Assembly (NCBI RefSeq): GCF_900067135.1
Contig: NZ_FJUR01000001.1
Span: forward strand, 2,731,501 to 2,795,500
Source: Rhizobium sp. 9140
GTDB lineage: Bacteria; Pseudomonadota; Alphaproteobacteria; Rhizobiales; Rhizobiaceae
DNA length: 64,000 bases
Reading direction: 5' to 3'
Position numbers and translations under genes: made by a program. Under the pieces are notes generated by a model that saw only the letters and a list, made by a program, of their open reading frames with translations, ran no database searches and was not told the DNA's origin. Of this stretch, positions 9,028 through 19,163 are shown one piece after another. Numbering within the stretch: the stretch's first letter is position 1; each line of letters begins with the position of its first letter.

Positions 9028-9690
9028 ATGAGCATATGCGGATATAGTATCAAGAAAAAACTTGGCCGTCCCGCCGCTCTGAGCGAAGCCGAGCGCCGGG
9101 ACCAGATTCTCGCTGCCGCGGAGCAATGTTTCGTCTCGCAAGGATACCGCTCGACGCATATGGACGATGTGGTCAAGGCCTGCGGCATGTCGAAGAAGAC
9201 GGTGTACCGGAGTTTCGGAACCAAGGAAAACCTGTTCGTCGCCCTGATCGACCGGGTCATGCATGACGACATCAAGCTGGATATGCCGGAGGACAACCAG
9301 CCGGCCGATGCCGTAATTGGCGATATCCTCTCCCGGCTCTCGGCCTTCGTCCTCTCCGACCGCCAGGTCAACATCACCCGGCTGGTCATTTCCGAAAGCG
9401 CGCACGCGCCGGAACTCGCGGCCGCCTTTCATGACAACGGCCTGCGCTACTGCAAGGAGAAGCTGACCGGCATCCTCTCCCGCCTCAACGACACCGGCCG
9501 CCTGAAGGCGGAGCGTCCGTCGGAACTTGCAAGCCTGCTCGTCGGCGCCATCATCGGCGAATCGCTGGTGACCGCCCTCATCCGCCGGCCGCAGCCCATG
9601 ACGGAACGCGAGCGGGAGGGACGCATCGACCATCTGCTGTCGCTCGTGCGTCCCTCGCTGATGCCGAACGAACCCGATCAGGGTCTCTGA
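9028..9690 (+). CDS. TetR-family repressor of the RND operon (inferred)
   Basis: A 220-residue TetR/AcrR regulator. The N-terminal helix-turn-helix is near residues 25-70, with DDVVKACGMSKKTVYRSFGTKENLF as the signature stretch of recognition helix and following helix. The C-terminal half is an AcrR-type ligand domain. It is transcribed divergently from the adaptor-adaptor-pump operon across a region holding two matched dyads, so ligand-relieved repression of the pump is the simplest reading. The start at 9028 is the first ATG; the ribosome site is weak (the bases before are GGTCCCTC). The inducing ligand is unknown. Confidence 0.85.
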   Translation: MSICGYSIKKKLGRPAALSEAERRDQILAAAEQCFVSQGYRSTHMDDVVKACGMSKKTVYRSFGTKENLFVALIDRVMHDDIKLDMPEDNQPADAVIGDILSRLSAFVLSDRQVNITRLVISESAHAPELAAAFHDNGLRYCKEKLTGILSRLNDTGRLKAERPSELASLLVGAIIGESLVTALIRRPQPMTEREREGRIDHLLSLVRPSLMPNEPDQGL

Positions 9691-9868
9691 AGCATTTTCG
9701 TCGCTTCGTGGAAGAGAGGGAGCGACGAGCGGCGTCGCAGCGACACCGTGCAAAACGCACACAACGCGCTACTTTCAGCAGTATCGTTGCCCCGCCTCAT
9801 TGCGCATCCTATGCTCCTGATGTCTGCGGGCGAAGCCCCACCTGCCTGACATGCCGGGATAAAGATCG

Positions 9869-11515
9869 ATGCAATCCACCATCGTCATGATCAACCTGTT
9901 CGGCGCCATCGCGCTCCTGCTCTTCGGCCTGTCGTTGGTCAAGGACGGCGTATCGCGCGCCTTCGGCGCCCGGCTGCGCACGGGTCTTGCGACGGGCACG
10001 AAGCGCGGCTGGCGGGCCTTTCTATCCGGCTTCGTGGCGACCGTGGCCCTTCAGAGTTCCACGGCCACGGCGCTCATGGTGTCGTCCTTCGTGGAGCGCC
10101 GCATGGTCAAGCAGCGGCTGGCGCAGATCGTGCTTCTCGGCGCTAATATCGGCACCGCCGTTACCGCCTGGATCGTCTCGACCGGCATCGAATGGCTCTC
10201 GCCGTTGCTGATTCTCGCGGGCACCGCGCTCTATCGCGGCAAACATAGCGGCCGGCAGGGCGCCGGCACGGCGCTGATCGGCATTGGGCTCATGCTGCTC
10301 TCGCTGCATCTCCTCGGTCTCGCGACGGAGCCGATGCGCGCCTCGCCGGCGCTCGCCGCTTTCATCGCGCTTCTGGACGGCGCCTGGCTGGTCGCGCTCA
10401 TTTTCAGCGCAGTGCTCGCCTTCATCTCGTCCTCAAGCCTTGCGATCGTCGTCCTTATCCTGTCGCTCGCCTCCACCGGCATTCTCTCCCCCGGCCTCAT
10501 CGTCGTGCTGGTGCTCGGCGCCAATCTCGGCGGCGCCATCCCACCTTTCGTCGCCACCCTCAACGGGCCGCCGGCGGCGCGCCGGGTGACGCTCGGCAAC
10601 CTCATCGTGCGGACCTGCGGCTGTCTCATCGCCCTGCCGCTCGCCGGCATCGGCGCGGAACTGCTCGGACGTCTGCCCCTGCCGCCGGAAAAGCTGCCGG
10701 TCGATGCGCATCTGATCTTCAACATCCTGCTGGCGATCGCCGCCTGGCCCTTCGCCCGCAGCCTCTCGATCCTGATGATGCGCATGGTACCCGACCAGCC
10801 CGAGCGGGAGAACGCGCCGAAATTCCTCGATGATCACGAACTCTCCACCCCCGTCGTCGCCCTTGCCAGCGCCACGCGCGAGGTGCTGGGCGTCGGCGAT
10901 CTCATCGAGCGCATGCTGATCCTCGCGTCCGACAGCTTCCGCACCAACGACATGGGGCCGCTGCGGCAGATCGCAGGCCTGGAGCACAGCGTCGACAGCC
11001 TCCAGCAGGAGGTGAAGATCTACCTCTCGAAGCTCGGCCGGAAGGGTCTGGACGACGAGAACGGCAGGCGCTCCATCGTCATCGTGGACTATGCGATCAA
11101 CCTGGAGCATATCGGCGACATCATCGAGAAAGGGCTGCTCGATCAGGTGACGAAGAAGATCACGCTCGGGCTCAAATTCTCCGACGCCGGCTTTCAGGAG
11201 TTGCAGACCCTGTTCGACATGACGATCGACAATCTGCGCATCGCTCAGACGATCTTCGTCACCCGCGACATGGACCTTGCCCGCAAACTGATGGAGGTGA
11301 AGGTCGAGGTCCGCAATCTTGAGAAACAGTCGGCCGAGCGGCATTTCCAGCGCCTGCGCGACGGACATACAGACAGTCTGCAGACCAGCTCGCTGCATCT
11401 CGACATGCTGCGCGACCTCAAGCGCATCAACGCCCATATCGTCTCCGTCGCCCATCCGATCATGGATGCGAGCGGCCTCCTGCGCGAGAGCCGGCTGAAG
11501 ACCCTCGGGGTCTAA
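9869..11515 (+). CDS. Na+/phosphate cotransporter family protein with PhoU tail
   Basis: A 548-residue protein with two halves. Residues about 5-310 are a Na/Pi-cotransporter (NptA/YjbB-like) membrane domain with two inverted QSS-type repeats, ATVALQSSTATALM and AFISSSSLAIVVLIL. Residues about 345-530 are a PhoU-like helical domain (LIERMLILASDSF, INLEHIGDIIEK). The family exports or imports phosphate with sodium, with PhoU-type control of flux. The gene stands alone, converging on the ROK regulator. ATG 9869 has GGGATAAAG upstream as a modest ribosome site. Length is typical. Confidence 0.88.
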   Translation: MQSTIVMINLFGAIALLLFGLSLVKDGVSRAFGARLRTGLATGTKRGWRAFLSGFVATVALQSSTATALMVSSFVERRMVKQRLAQIVLLGANIGTAVTAWIVSTGIEWLSPLLILAGTALYRGKHSGRQGAGTALIGIGLMLLSLHLLGLATEPMRASPALAAFIALLDGAWLVALIFSAVLAFISSSSLAIVVLILSLASTGILSPGLIVVLVLGANLGGAIPPFVATLNGPPAARRVTLGNLIVRTCGCLIALPLAGIGAELLGRLPLPPEKLPVDAHLIFNILLAIAAWPFARSLSILMMRMVPDQPERENAPKFLDDHELSTPVVALASATREVLGVGDLIERMLILASDSFRTNDMGPLRQIAGLEHSVDSLQQEVKIYLSKLGRKGLDDENGRRSIVIVDYAINLEHIGDIIEKGLLDQVTKKITLGLKFSDAGFQELQTLFDMTIDNLRIAQTIFVTRDMDLARKLMEVKVEVRNLEKQSAERHFQRLRDGHTDSLQTSSLHLDMLRDLKRINAHIVSVAHPIMDASGLLRESRLKTLGV

Positions 11516-11524
11516 AGGTTGTCA

Positions 11525-11549
11525 GGGATAAGTGGGAACCGGTTATCCC
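11525..11549. terminator. Inverted repeat between convergent genes
   Basis: GGGATAA and TTATCCC flank an eleven-base loop between the Na/Pi transporter and the ROK regulator. The loop contains AGTGGGAACCGG, which resembles from memory a palindrome widespread between genes in Rhizobiaceae. There is no T run on either strand, so the termination role is tentative. Confidence 0.4.
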
Positions 11550-11581
11550 GAAAAGACAAACGGGAAAAACTTGAAATCTCG

Positions 11582-12811
11582 TCAGGCAGAGCGCTTCTCG
11601 GAGGGCGAGAGCCGGGCTTCGGCGATGGTCTGATCCATCCTCGTCAGAGCCCGGTCGAGATGACCCTCGAAGACGAGCCGCTGCTCGTCGGGGTGCACCG
11701 TGATCTCGGGCCGCCCCTTCAGCCGCACTTCGTGCGAGGCGGAAAGACCCTCATCGATACCCGGCGCCAGGAGATCGAAATAACGCGTTCCCGGTCCGGT
11801 GAAAACGATCGGCATGCGGCCATGGAAGCTCATCAACCGCGACAGGCCGTTGCCCAGCGCGAGCCCGGCCTGACGGAAGGCATAGCCCGCCATCCGGTTT
11901 CCTCCCCGCGCCGATTGCGCGATCTTGTCCATCTCCGGCAGCGGAACGAATTTCGCCGGGATGGTGTCTGCCGGCACCTGGAAGGCCGTGCGCAGGATGC
12001 CGTAGAACCCTGCCGTCGCCTCGATGCACCCCTGCCCGCCACAACGGCAGAGCCCGCCGCCCGGAGCGTGGAGCATATGCCCGAAATTGGGCGCGCTTGC
12101 CTCCACCTCGTCATGTCGCCGCAGGCGTGCGATGCCGAGCCCGATGCTATGACCGAGCGAAACAACGGCCAGCGCGCCATCCTCCGAGGCGGACTTAGCA
12201 GCAACCCCAAGCGCCTGCGCCACCAGCAACGTCTCGTTGCTCAGCGTCACGGCCGCATGCCAGTCCGGCGCCAGAAGGGCTGCGAAGTCGATCTCCTGCT
12301 CGCCCAGAAGCGGCGACCAAAGCAGCCGATGCCCGTCGGCATCGACTGTGCCCTTGCTGCTGATCGAGATCGCCATCACCGTCTCGCGCGCAAGCCGCGA
12401 ACGCTCGGCGAGCCGGCTGAGCGCCTCGCGAAACTGAGGCGCGAAGAGGGACGTGCTCTGTGCATCATGGCGCCGCGCCTCGTCGAACCGGTCGATCAGT
12501 CGGCCGGCATAATCGACCAGCGAATACTGCACGGCATCCGACGAGATCTGCGCGGTGATCAGATAGCCGCAATTGCGCACTTGCGAAAACAGCACACGGG
12601 GCCGGCCGCGCCCTGCCCCCGGTTGCTGCTCGCTCCGCTCCAGCACGCCTGCCTTTTCCAGCTCGACGGTGATGGCGGAGACGGTCGCCGACGACAGCCC
12701 GGTGCGCGTTCCAAGGTCCGTATGCGACTGCGGACCATGACGCCGCAGGCCTGAGAGAACGAGCAGGATGTTCTGCTGGCGCATCTGTTCGGAGCCGGAC
12801 TTGATGAGCAT
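11582..12811 (-). CDS. ROK-family regulator of the xylose-type operon
   Basis: A 409-residue NagC/XylR-type regulator. An N-terminal winged helix (about 12-75, with THTDLGTRTGLSSATVSAI-like order) precedes a sugar-kinase-fold ROK domain. The zinc signature is present: HMLHAPGG followed by CRCGGQGCIEA near residue 255. The protein is divergent from xylF, and a 21-base perfect palindrome overlaps the presumed xylF promoter, which supports direct repression relieved by sugar. ATG 12811 has GGAAGG upstream on the minus strand. The sugar ligand is taken as xylose only from the neighbouring binding protein. Confidence 0.85.
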   Translation of the reverse strand: MLIKSGSEQMRQQNILLVLSGLRRHGPQSHTDLGTRTGLSSATVSAITVELEKAGVLERSEQQPGAGRGRPRVLFSQVRNCGYLITAQISSDAVQYSLVDYAGRLIDRFDEARRHDAQSTSLFAPQFREALSRLAERSRLARETVMAISISSKGTVDADGHRLLWSPLLGEQEIDFAALLAPDWHAAVTLSNETLLVAQALGVAAKSASEDGALAVVSLGHSIGLGIARLRRHDEVEASAPNFGHMLHAPGGGLCRCGGQGCIEATAGFYGILRTAFQVPADTIPAKFVPLPEMDKIAQSARGGNRMAGYAFRQAGLALGNGLSRLMSFHGRMPIVFTGPGTRYFDLLAPGIDEGLSASHEVRLKGRPEITVHPDEQRLVFEGHLDRALTRMDQTIAEARLSPSEKRSA

Positions 12812-12876
12812 GTGTAGTCTGACCTTCCCTGCCCGAAATCCAAAAAACCTGCCGAAAAACCCCAGAAATGATCGTG

Positions 12877-12926
12877 TTGACAGCCCTGGAAATCTCTGAC
12901 ATCTATTTTCTCGACTGTCGAGAAAA
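12877..12926 (+). promoter_or_regulatory. xylF promoter with overlapping ROK operator
   Basis: TTGACA at 12877-12882 is followed after 17 bases by CATCTA (12900-12905). Directly after it lies the perfect palindrome TTTTCTCGA-CTG-TCGAGAAAA at 12906-12926, covering the transcription start area. The position fits a repressor site for the divergently encoded ROK protein. Confidence 0.7.
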
Positions 12927-13019
12927 AACTCTCAGGAGGAGTGTTCGACAGGTTTTCGGGCTGGGCGGGGGTCGTGCGGGAGGTTCGCGCGAACGGTCAG
13001 CCGCGTTTGGGAGGTTTTG

Positions 13020-14060
13020 ATGAAATCCGTTCTGAAACTCATGGCCGGCGTTGCCGTCATCGTATCCCTGCACACCGCGGTGCAGGCCAAGGACCTCGTC
13101 GTCGGCGTGTCCTGGTCGAACTTCCAGGAAGAGCGCTGGAAGACCGACGAGGCTGCCATCAAGGCTGCACTCGAAGCATCCGGCGACAAGTACATCTCGG
13201 CCGACGCCCAGTCATCCGCCGCCAAGCAGCTGACCGATGTCGAGTCGCTGATCTCGCAGGGTGCCAACGCCCTGATCGTTCTGGCGCAAGATTCCGATGC
13301 GATCGGCCCGGCTATCGAAAAGGCTGCCGCCGAAGGCATCCCGGTCGTCGGCTACGACCGCCTGATCGAAAACCCCGCAGCCTTCTACATCACCTTCGAC
13401 AATAAGGAAGTCGGCCGTATGCAGGCCCGCGAAGTGCTGAAGGCAAAGCCCGAAGGCAACTACGTCTTCATCAAGGGCTCCTCGGCCGATCCGAACGCCG
13501 ACTTCCTCTTCTCCGGCCAGGTTGAAGTGCTGAAGGAAGCCATGGACGCCGGCAAGATCAAGAATGTCGGCGAAGCCTATACCGATGGCTGGAAGCCGGA
13601 ACTGGCCCAGAAGAACATGGAGCAGTTCCTGACCGCCGCCGACAACAAGGTCGATGCCGTTGTCGCCTCCAATGACGGCACTGCCGGCGGCGCGATCGCA
13701 GCGCTGGATGCGCAGGGTCTCGCAGGCTCCGTTCCCGTCTCCGGCCAGGATGCCGACAAGGCTGCGCTCAACCGCGTCGCGCTCGGCACACAGACCGTAT
13801 CGGTCTGGAAGGACAGCCGCGTTCTCGGCAAGCGCGCCGCGGAAATCGCGGTCGATCTCGCCAACGGCAAGAAGATGGACGCGATCACCGACGTCCAGAC
13901 CTTCGAAGGCGGCCCGAAGAAGGTGCCGATGAAGTCCGTCTTCCTCTCCCCCATGCCGATCACCAAGGACAATCTGAACGCCGTGATCGACGCCAAGTGG
14001 ATCAGCAAGGAAGAAGCCTGCCAGGGCGTGAAGGCCGGCTCGGTCCCCGCCTGCAACTGA
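13020..14060 (+). CDS. xylF: D-xylose-type ABC transporter substrate-binding protein
   Basis: A 346-residue periplasmic sugar-binding protein of the XylF branch (peripla_BP_4 fold). The signal peptide covers about residues 1-24, ending VQA before KDLVVGVSW. Family patterns [45 protein letters not shown] and [13 protein letters not shown] are all visible in order (each given here only as landmarks). The start is ATG 13020 behind GGGAGG, not the TTG three bases before. It is the first gene of xylF-xylH-ATPase. A three-copy 15-base repeat crosses its stop codon, and a strong hairpin follows, the usual way to give more binding protein than permease. Confidence 0.92.
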   Translation: MKSVLKLMAGVAVIVSLHTAVQAKDLVVGVSWSNFQEERWKTDEAAIKAALEASGDKYISADAQSSAAKQLTDVESLISQGANALIVLAQDSDAIGPAIEKAAAEGIPVVGYDRLIENPAAFYITFDNKEVGRMQAREVLKAKPEGNYVFIKGSSADPNADFLFSGQVEVLKEAMDAGKIKNVGEAYTDGWKPELAQKNMEQFLTAADNKVDAVVASNDGTAGGAIAALDAQGLAGSVPVSGQDADKAALNRVALGTQTVSVWKDSRVLGKRAAEIAVDLANGKKMDAITDVQTFEGGPKKVPMKSVFLSPMPITKDNLNAVIDAKWISKEEACQGVKAGSVPACN

Positions 14061-14093
14061 TGCGCCTGCAACTGATCGGCCTGCAGCTGATCG
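14049..14093 (+). repeat. Three tandem 15-base units across the xylF stop
   Basis: Units GCCTGCAACTGATGC (14049), GCCTGCAACTGATCG (14064) and GCCTGCAGCTGATCG (14079) are head to tail. The first encodes the last residues Ala-Cys-Asn and stop of XylF; the next two carry the same stop in frame. Confidence 0.9.
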
Positions 14094-14110
14094 GCAAGCC
14101 AATGTGAAAC

Positions 14111-14147
14111 GGGGCGGACGGGGCATCGCGCATGCCGCGTCCGCCCC
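14111..14147 (+). terminator. Hairpin between xylF and xylH
   Basis: A 16-base arm starting GGGGCGGACG pairs with the arm ending CGTCCGCCCC (one mismatch) around a five-base loop. Without a long T run it probably acts as a partial terminator or 3' stabiliser of the xylF message. Confidence 0.65.
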
Positions 14148-14256
14148 GATTTGAGCGGATGAGGGATCTGCACAGGCGGAGGATCGCGCGCGGTCGTGGA
14201 AACACGGCACGCCTGCCCGGTTCATTGCCCGGTTCATGAGGGAGAACGACGAGGCC

Positions 14257-15570
14257 ATGGCCGAAACCACCAATACGATACCATTCAACCCGGCACGGGC
14301 GACGACCGAAAATCCGGTTCGGCGTTTCTTTCGCGCCACCGAGATCGACACGCGCCTGCTCGGCATGATCGGCGCGCTGTTGGTCATCTGGATCGGCTTC
14401 CACCTGTTGACGGGTGGCCTGTTCCTGACCCCGCGCAACCTCTGGAACCTCACGGTGCAGACGTCGTCCGTCGCGGTCATGGCAACCGGCATGGTGCTGA
14501 TCATCGTCACGCGCAACATCGACCTGTCCGTCGGCTCCGTGCTCGGCTTCTGCGGGATGGTGATGGGCGTCATGCAGGCGCAGATCCTGCCGCAATATCT
14601 TGGCCTCGACAGCTCCCTCATCTGGATCGTCACGCTCGCCTGTGGCGTCGTCGTCGGCGGTCTCATCGGCGCGCTCCACGGCGTCATCATCGCCTTTCTC
14701 GGCGTGCCCTCCTTCATTGTCACGCTCGGCGGCCTGCTCGTCTGGCGCGGTGCCACATGGTTCGTCACGTCAGGGCAGACGGTCGCCCCGATGAATGCCA
14801 CCTTCCGCCTGATGGGCGGCGGCACGGAAGGCTCCATCGGCGCCACCGCCAGCTGGGTCGTCGGCCTCATCGCCTGCCTCGCCATCGTCGGCGCCATTCT
14901 CAACGCCCGCAAGCAGCGCAAGCGCTTCGGCTTTCCGCGTCGGCCGGTCTGGGCGGAATATGTGCTGGCCACCCTCTCCTGCGCCGTCGTCATTGGGGCC
15001 GTGCTCGTTGCCAACAACTATTACTGGCCCGTCAACATCGCCCTTCGCTATGCCGAGGCCAACGCCATTCCCGTGCCTGAGGGAGGGCTGAAGATCTCCC
15101 ACGGCATCGCCGTTCCCGTGCTCATCGCCATTGCCGTCGGCATCGTGATGACCTTCATCTCCACCCGCCTGCGCTTCGGTCGCTATGTCTTTGCCATCGG
15201 CGGAAACCAGGAGGCGGCGGAACTCGCCGGCATCAAGACCCGCTGGGTTACGGTGCGCATCTTCGCGCTGATGGGTATTCTGTGCGCCATCGCCGCCGCC
15301 ATCTCCACCGCCCGCCTCAACGCCGCCACCAATGCGCAGGGCGAGCTTGACGAGCTCTATACGATCGCCGCAGCGGTCATCGGCGGCACCTCGCTTGCCG
15401 GCGGGGTCGGCACCATCGCTGGCGCCATGCTCGGGGCCTTCGTCATGCAGTCCCTGCAGTCGGGCATGGTGCTCCTTGGCATCGACAGCCCGCTCCAGCG
15501 CATCGTCGTCGGCTTCGTGCTGGTCGTCGCCGTCTGGCTCGACACCGTCTATCGCGCGCGCGCCAAGTAA
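14257..15570 (+). CDS. xylH: Xylose-type ABC transporter permease
   Basis: A 437-residue inner-membrane permease of the BPD_transp_2/XylH family with about ten or more hydrophobic segments. The family landmarks [30 protein letters not shown] and [16 protein letters not shown] are present. The long hydrophilic stretch around residues 215-270 ([17 protein letters not shown]) is typical of XylH, not of shorter ribose permeases. ATG 14257 is preferred because GAGGGAGAA lies upstream; ATG 14236 in the same frame lacks a ribosome site. The gene follows xylF by about 200 bases and precedes the ATPase by 11. Confidence 0.9.
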   Translation: MAETTNTIPFNPARATTENPVRRFFRATEIDTRLLGMIGALLVIWIGFHLLTGGLFLTPRNLWNLTVQTSSVAVMATGMVLIIVTRNIDLSVGSVLGFCGMVMGVMQAQILPQYLGLDSSLIWIVTLACGVVVGGLIGALHGVIIAFLGVPSFIVTLGGLLVWRGATWFVTSGQTVAPMNATFRLMGGGTEGSIGATASWVVGLIACLAIVGAILNARKQRKRFGFPRRPVWAEYVLATLSCAVVIGAVLVANNYYWPVNIALRYAEANAIPVPEGGLKISHGIAVPVLIAIAVGIVMTFISTRLRFGRYVFAIGGNQEAAELAGIKTRWVTVRIFALMGILCAIAAAISTARLNAATNAQGELDELYTIAAAVIGGTSLAGGVGTIAGAMLGAFVMQSLQSGMVLLGIDSPLQRIVVGFVLVVAVWLDTVYRARAK

Positions 15571-15581
15571 GGAGGCCGATC

Positions 15582-16424
<843 letters not shown>

Positions 16425-16449
16425 CAGCCATCCTCATCACGCTTCATCG

Positions 16450-16476
16450 AGCCGGGCATTCCAGCAATGCCCGGCT
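16450..16476 (+). terminator. Terminator of the xyl transporter operon
   Basis: AGCCGGGCATT pairs perfectly with AATGCCCGGCT around CCAGC and is followed by TTCGTCTTT, 26 bases after the ATPase stop. Confidence 0.8.
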
Positions 16477-16610
16477 TTCGTCTTTGGAACCTTCGCCGCC
16501 AGCATGGCATTGCTTGCCATGGCGATGTCGTTCGGCCATAGCCTTCGATCGGAAGGCACCCTGAGACCCGCGCTGCGGGTCATAGCAGGGACTTCGAAAG
16601 GGAGATCATC

Positions 16611-17597
16611 ATGAAAAACCATTCCTTCGGCAGACTGCCGTTCACCGTGTCCAATGTCGGCTTCGGCGCCTGGCAGATCGGCGGTTCCTGGGGCGACGTC
16701 AGCGAAGCCGATGGCCGCGCGGCCCTCAACGCCGCGCTCGATTCCGGTATCACCTTCATCGACACGGCCGACGTTTATGGCGACGGCCGCTCGGAAAAGA
16801 TCATTGCCGACGTGCTGAAAACGCGCGGTGGAACACGGCCGATGGTGGCAACCAAGGCCGGTCGCCGGCTGAACCCTCATGTCGCCGACGGATACACCAA
16901 GGCGAACCTCGAAGGCTTCATCGACCGCAGCCTGCTCAATCTCGGCGTCGATGTGCTCGACCTTGTTCAGCTTCATTGCCCGCCCACAGAGGTCCTCTAC
17001 CGTCCCGAAGTGTTCGAAGGCTTGGACGAATTGCAAGCGGCCGGCAAGATCAGCGGCTATGGCGTGTCGGTCGAGAAGGTCGAGGAAGCGCTGAAGGCGA
17101 TCGAATATCCCGGCGTCGTCAGCATCCAGATCATCTACAATCTTTTCCGCCAGCGTCCCGACCACCTGTTCTTCCAGGAAGCCCGCCGCAAGAACATCGC
17201 CGTCATCGCCCGCGTACCGCTCGCCAGCGGCCTCCTGTCCGGCAAGATCACCGCGGACACGGCATTTGCCAGCGACGATCACCGCAACTTCAACCGCAAC
17301 GGCGATGCGTTCGACGTCGGCGAGACCTTCGCTGGCGTTCCCTTCGAGGTCGGCCTGCAGGCCGTAGAAGAGGTTCGCAAGCTGGTGCCGCAGGGTGCCA
17401 CGATGGCCGCCTTCGCGCTCCGCTGGATCCTGATGAGCGACGCCGTCACAGTCGTCATCCCCGGCGCCCGCAATGCGGAGCAAGCCCGCGCCAATGCTGG
17501 AGCTGCAGATCTCGCACCGCTGTCGAACGACGTGATGTCCGCCTCGCGCGAGATCTACAAGAACCTGATCGCGCCGCACGTTCATCAGAAATGGTAG
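16611..17597 (+). CDS. Aldo/keto reductase
   Basis: A 328-residue NAD(P)H-dependent reductase of the aldo/keto reductase barrel fold. The catalytic tetrad is visible: Asp in FIDTADVYGDG, Tyr in the same motif, Lys in MVATKAG and His in LVQLHCPP. The cofactor-binding C-terminal pattern VIPGARNAEQARAN is present. The start ATG 16611 follows AAAGGGAG. It lies after the xylose transporter, separated by a terminator, so it may be co-regulated (for example as an aldose reductase) or independent. Substrate unknown. Confidence 0.85.
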   Translation: MKNHSFGRLPFTVSNVGFGAWQIGGSWGDVSEADGRAALNAALDSGITFIDTADVYGDGRSEKIIADVLKTRGGTRPMVATKAGRRLNPHVADGYTKANLEGFIDRSLLNLGVDVLDLVQLHCPPTEVLYRPEVFEGLDELQAAGKISGYGVSVEKVEEALKAIEYPGVVSIQIIYNLFRQRPDHLFFQEARRKNIAVIARVPLASGLLSGKITADTAFASDDHRNFNRNGDAFDVGETFAGVPFEVGLQAVEEVRKLVPQGATMAAFALRWILMSDAVTVVIPGARNAEQARANAGAADLAPLSNDVMSASREIYKNLIAPHVHQKW

Positions 17598-17620
17598 TCT
17601 GATCGGCATTCTCCGAAACG

Positions 17621-17657
17621 AAAGAGCCCATGCCGTGGGTTACGGCATGGGCTCTTT
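17621..17657. terminator. Bidirectional terminator
   Basis: A perfect 16-base stem, AAAGAGCCCATGCCGT with its complement, and a GGGTT loop lie between the convergent reductase and DapA-family genes. Ends are A-rich on one side and T-rich on the other, so it works on both strands. Confidence 0.9.
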
Positions 17658-17677
17658 CACGTCGTCAAGCGATACGC

Positions 17678-18613
17678 TTATGCCGGATAGCGCGATGCGT
17701 ACCAGGCCTTGAACAGCGTGTACTGGTTCTCGATGTGGCGGCGCTGCGAAGCGCTGAGGGCGTCGCCCTCGTTGAAGTGCAGCTCGTATTCCGCATCGCC
17801 GTTCAGCACCATCAGATATTTGTAGTGCAGCACGAGGTCCGGACCTTCGTCATAGGTGGAAAGCACCCACAGCGCTTCTTCCAGCTCCTTTGCATCGCGG
17901 CGCGCTTCGGCGTCGCCCGCCGCTGCCTTTTCGCACAGCGCCACGAGGTGCAGCACTTCCTTCGGAAGCGCATTGCCGATGCCGGTGATCGCGCCGCCAG
18001 CGCCGCAATTAACGAAGCCGTGATAGACGCCGGTGTCGACGCCGACCATGAGGATGAGATCGTCATCGCCTGACGTGATGTTCTCGGCCGCATAGGTCAT
18101 GTCGGCCTTGCCGCCGAATTCCTTGAAGCCGACGAGGTTCGAGAAGCTGGCGCGCAGCGCGAAGAAAAGATCGGCGCGCGTGGCGAAGCCATAGTAAGGG
18201 CTGTTGTAGATGACGGCGGGCAAACCGTCGGCCGCCTTCAGGACAGCCGAGAAGTGATCCTTCTGAGCGGCAAGCGATGAACCGCGCGACAAAAGCCGCG
18301 GGATGACCATCAGGCCCTTCGCACCCACCTTCGCGGCATGGGCCGCATGTCCGGCGGCCGAAGCCGTGCTGACCGCGCCCGTGCCGACGATGACCGGGAC
18401 CCCGGCCTCCACCAGACGACGAACCCCCTCCTGCCGCTGCTCATCCGTCAGGAGCGGCCAGTCGCCCATCGACCCGCAGTAGACGACGGCGGACATGCCG
18501 AGGTCGATCAGTTCGCGACCCTTGCGCACCAGCGCATCGAAGTCCGGCGTGCGATCGGACAGGCAAGGCGTCATCAGTGCGGGAATGCAGCCGGCAAAAA
18601 CGGAATCGGTCAT
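17678..18613 (-). CDS. DapA-family lyase/deaminase, possible pyrroline-hydroxycarboxylate deaminase
   Basis: A 311-residue class I aldolase barrel of the dihydrodipicolinate synthase family. The Schiff-base lysine is in LVGFKEFGG, the catalytic tyrosine in VIYNSPYYGFATR, and the carboxylate-binding loop is VYCGSMGDWPLL in place of the usual GTTGE. The sequence recalls rhizobial proteins assigned as 1-pyrroline-4-hydroxy-2-carboxylate deaminases of hydroxyproline catabolism; this is from memory, and no other hydroxyproline gene is near. The start MTDSVFAG at 18613 follows GGAGAG; an upstream ATG at 18655 would add 14 residues. It converges on the reductase across a bidirectional terminator. 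Confidence 0.75.
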   Translation of the reverse strand: MTDSVFAGCIPALMTPCLSDRTPDFDALVRKGRELIDLGMSAVVYCGSMGDWPLLTDEQRQEGVRRLVEAGVPVIVGTGAVSTASAAGHAAHAAKVGAKGLMVIPRLLSRGSSLAAQKDHFSAVLKAADGLPAVIYNSPYYGFATRADLFFALRASFSNLVGFKEFGGKADMTYAAENITSGDDDLILMVGVDTGVYHGFVNCGAGGAITGIGNALPKEVLHLVALCEKAAAGDAEARRDAKELEEALWVLSTYDEGPDLVLHYKYLMVLNGDAEYELHFNEGDALSASQRRHIENQYTLFKAWYASRYPA

Positions 18614-18952
18614 CTCATCTCTCCAAAAGAAGCGCGCACCGAACGACATCTCCATCGCTCACCCGCTGTTGAGAAGGGTTTAGCAAATCACGCAATCCCT
18701 GTCGACAAAATAAATACAGAAGGTCTTGCGGCGTAACAAAGCCGTCGCTAAGGCCGCCATCGCTGCTGCACCAGCGCGTTCGACGGGTTGTCCGGGTCCG
18801 CGTGTGAAAGATGGAGGGAGTGCCGGGCCGAGACAGGACGCTGACGCAAGACGCGCATCTGCTGATTCAAACGGATGACCGGAAACTGGGAAAACGACGA
18901 AAGCCGCGCCACAGCGCGGTCAAACATCATATATATGTCTCTGAATAAGTTT
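18614..18952. other. Intergenic region without a gene
   Basis: Between the start of the DapA-family gene and the 3' end of tRNA-Lys I see no coding frame with a ribosome site. TATTTTGTCGACAGG (minus strand, near 18705-18715) contains a GTCGAC dyad that could be part of the promoter/operator of the lyase gene. The part next to the tRNA is A+T-rich. Confidence 0.5.
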
Positions 18953-19028
<76 letters not shown>

Positions 19029-19081
19029 ATCCCGCAAGGCTTGTGAGCCGTGCGACACTGCATCGCTGCGGTGTGATCGGG

Positions 19082-19110
19082 CGTATAAAGACCTTCGCCC
19101 GGCTTGTCCA
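19082..19110 (-). promoter_or_regulatory. Promoter of tRNA-Lys copy 1
   Basis: On the minus strand TGGACA (19110-19105), a 17-base spacer and TATACG (19087-19082) lie about 55 bases upstream of the tRNA. The same elements and spacing occur upstream of copy 2. Confidence 0.65.
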
Positions 19111-19163
19111 GTTGCAGCAGGCATCTTTTTGCGATGTCCCACGGGAAATCTCGAGAATGCCGA

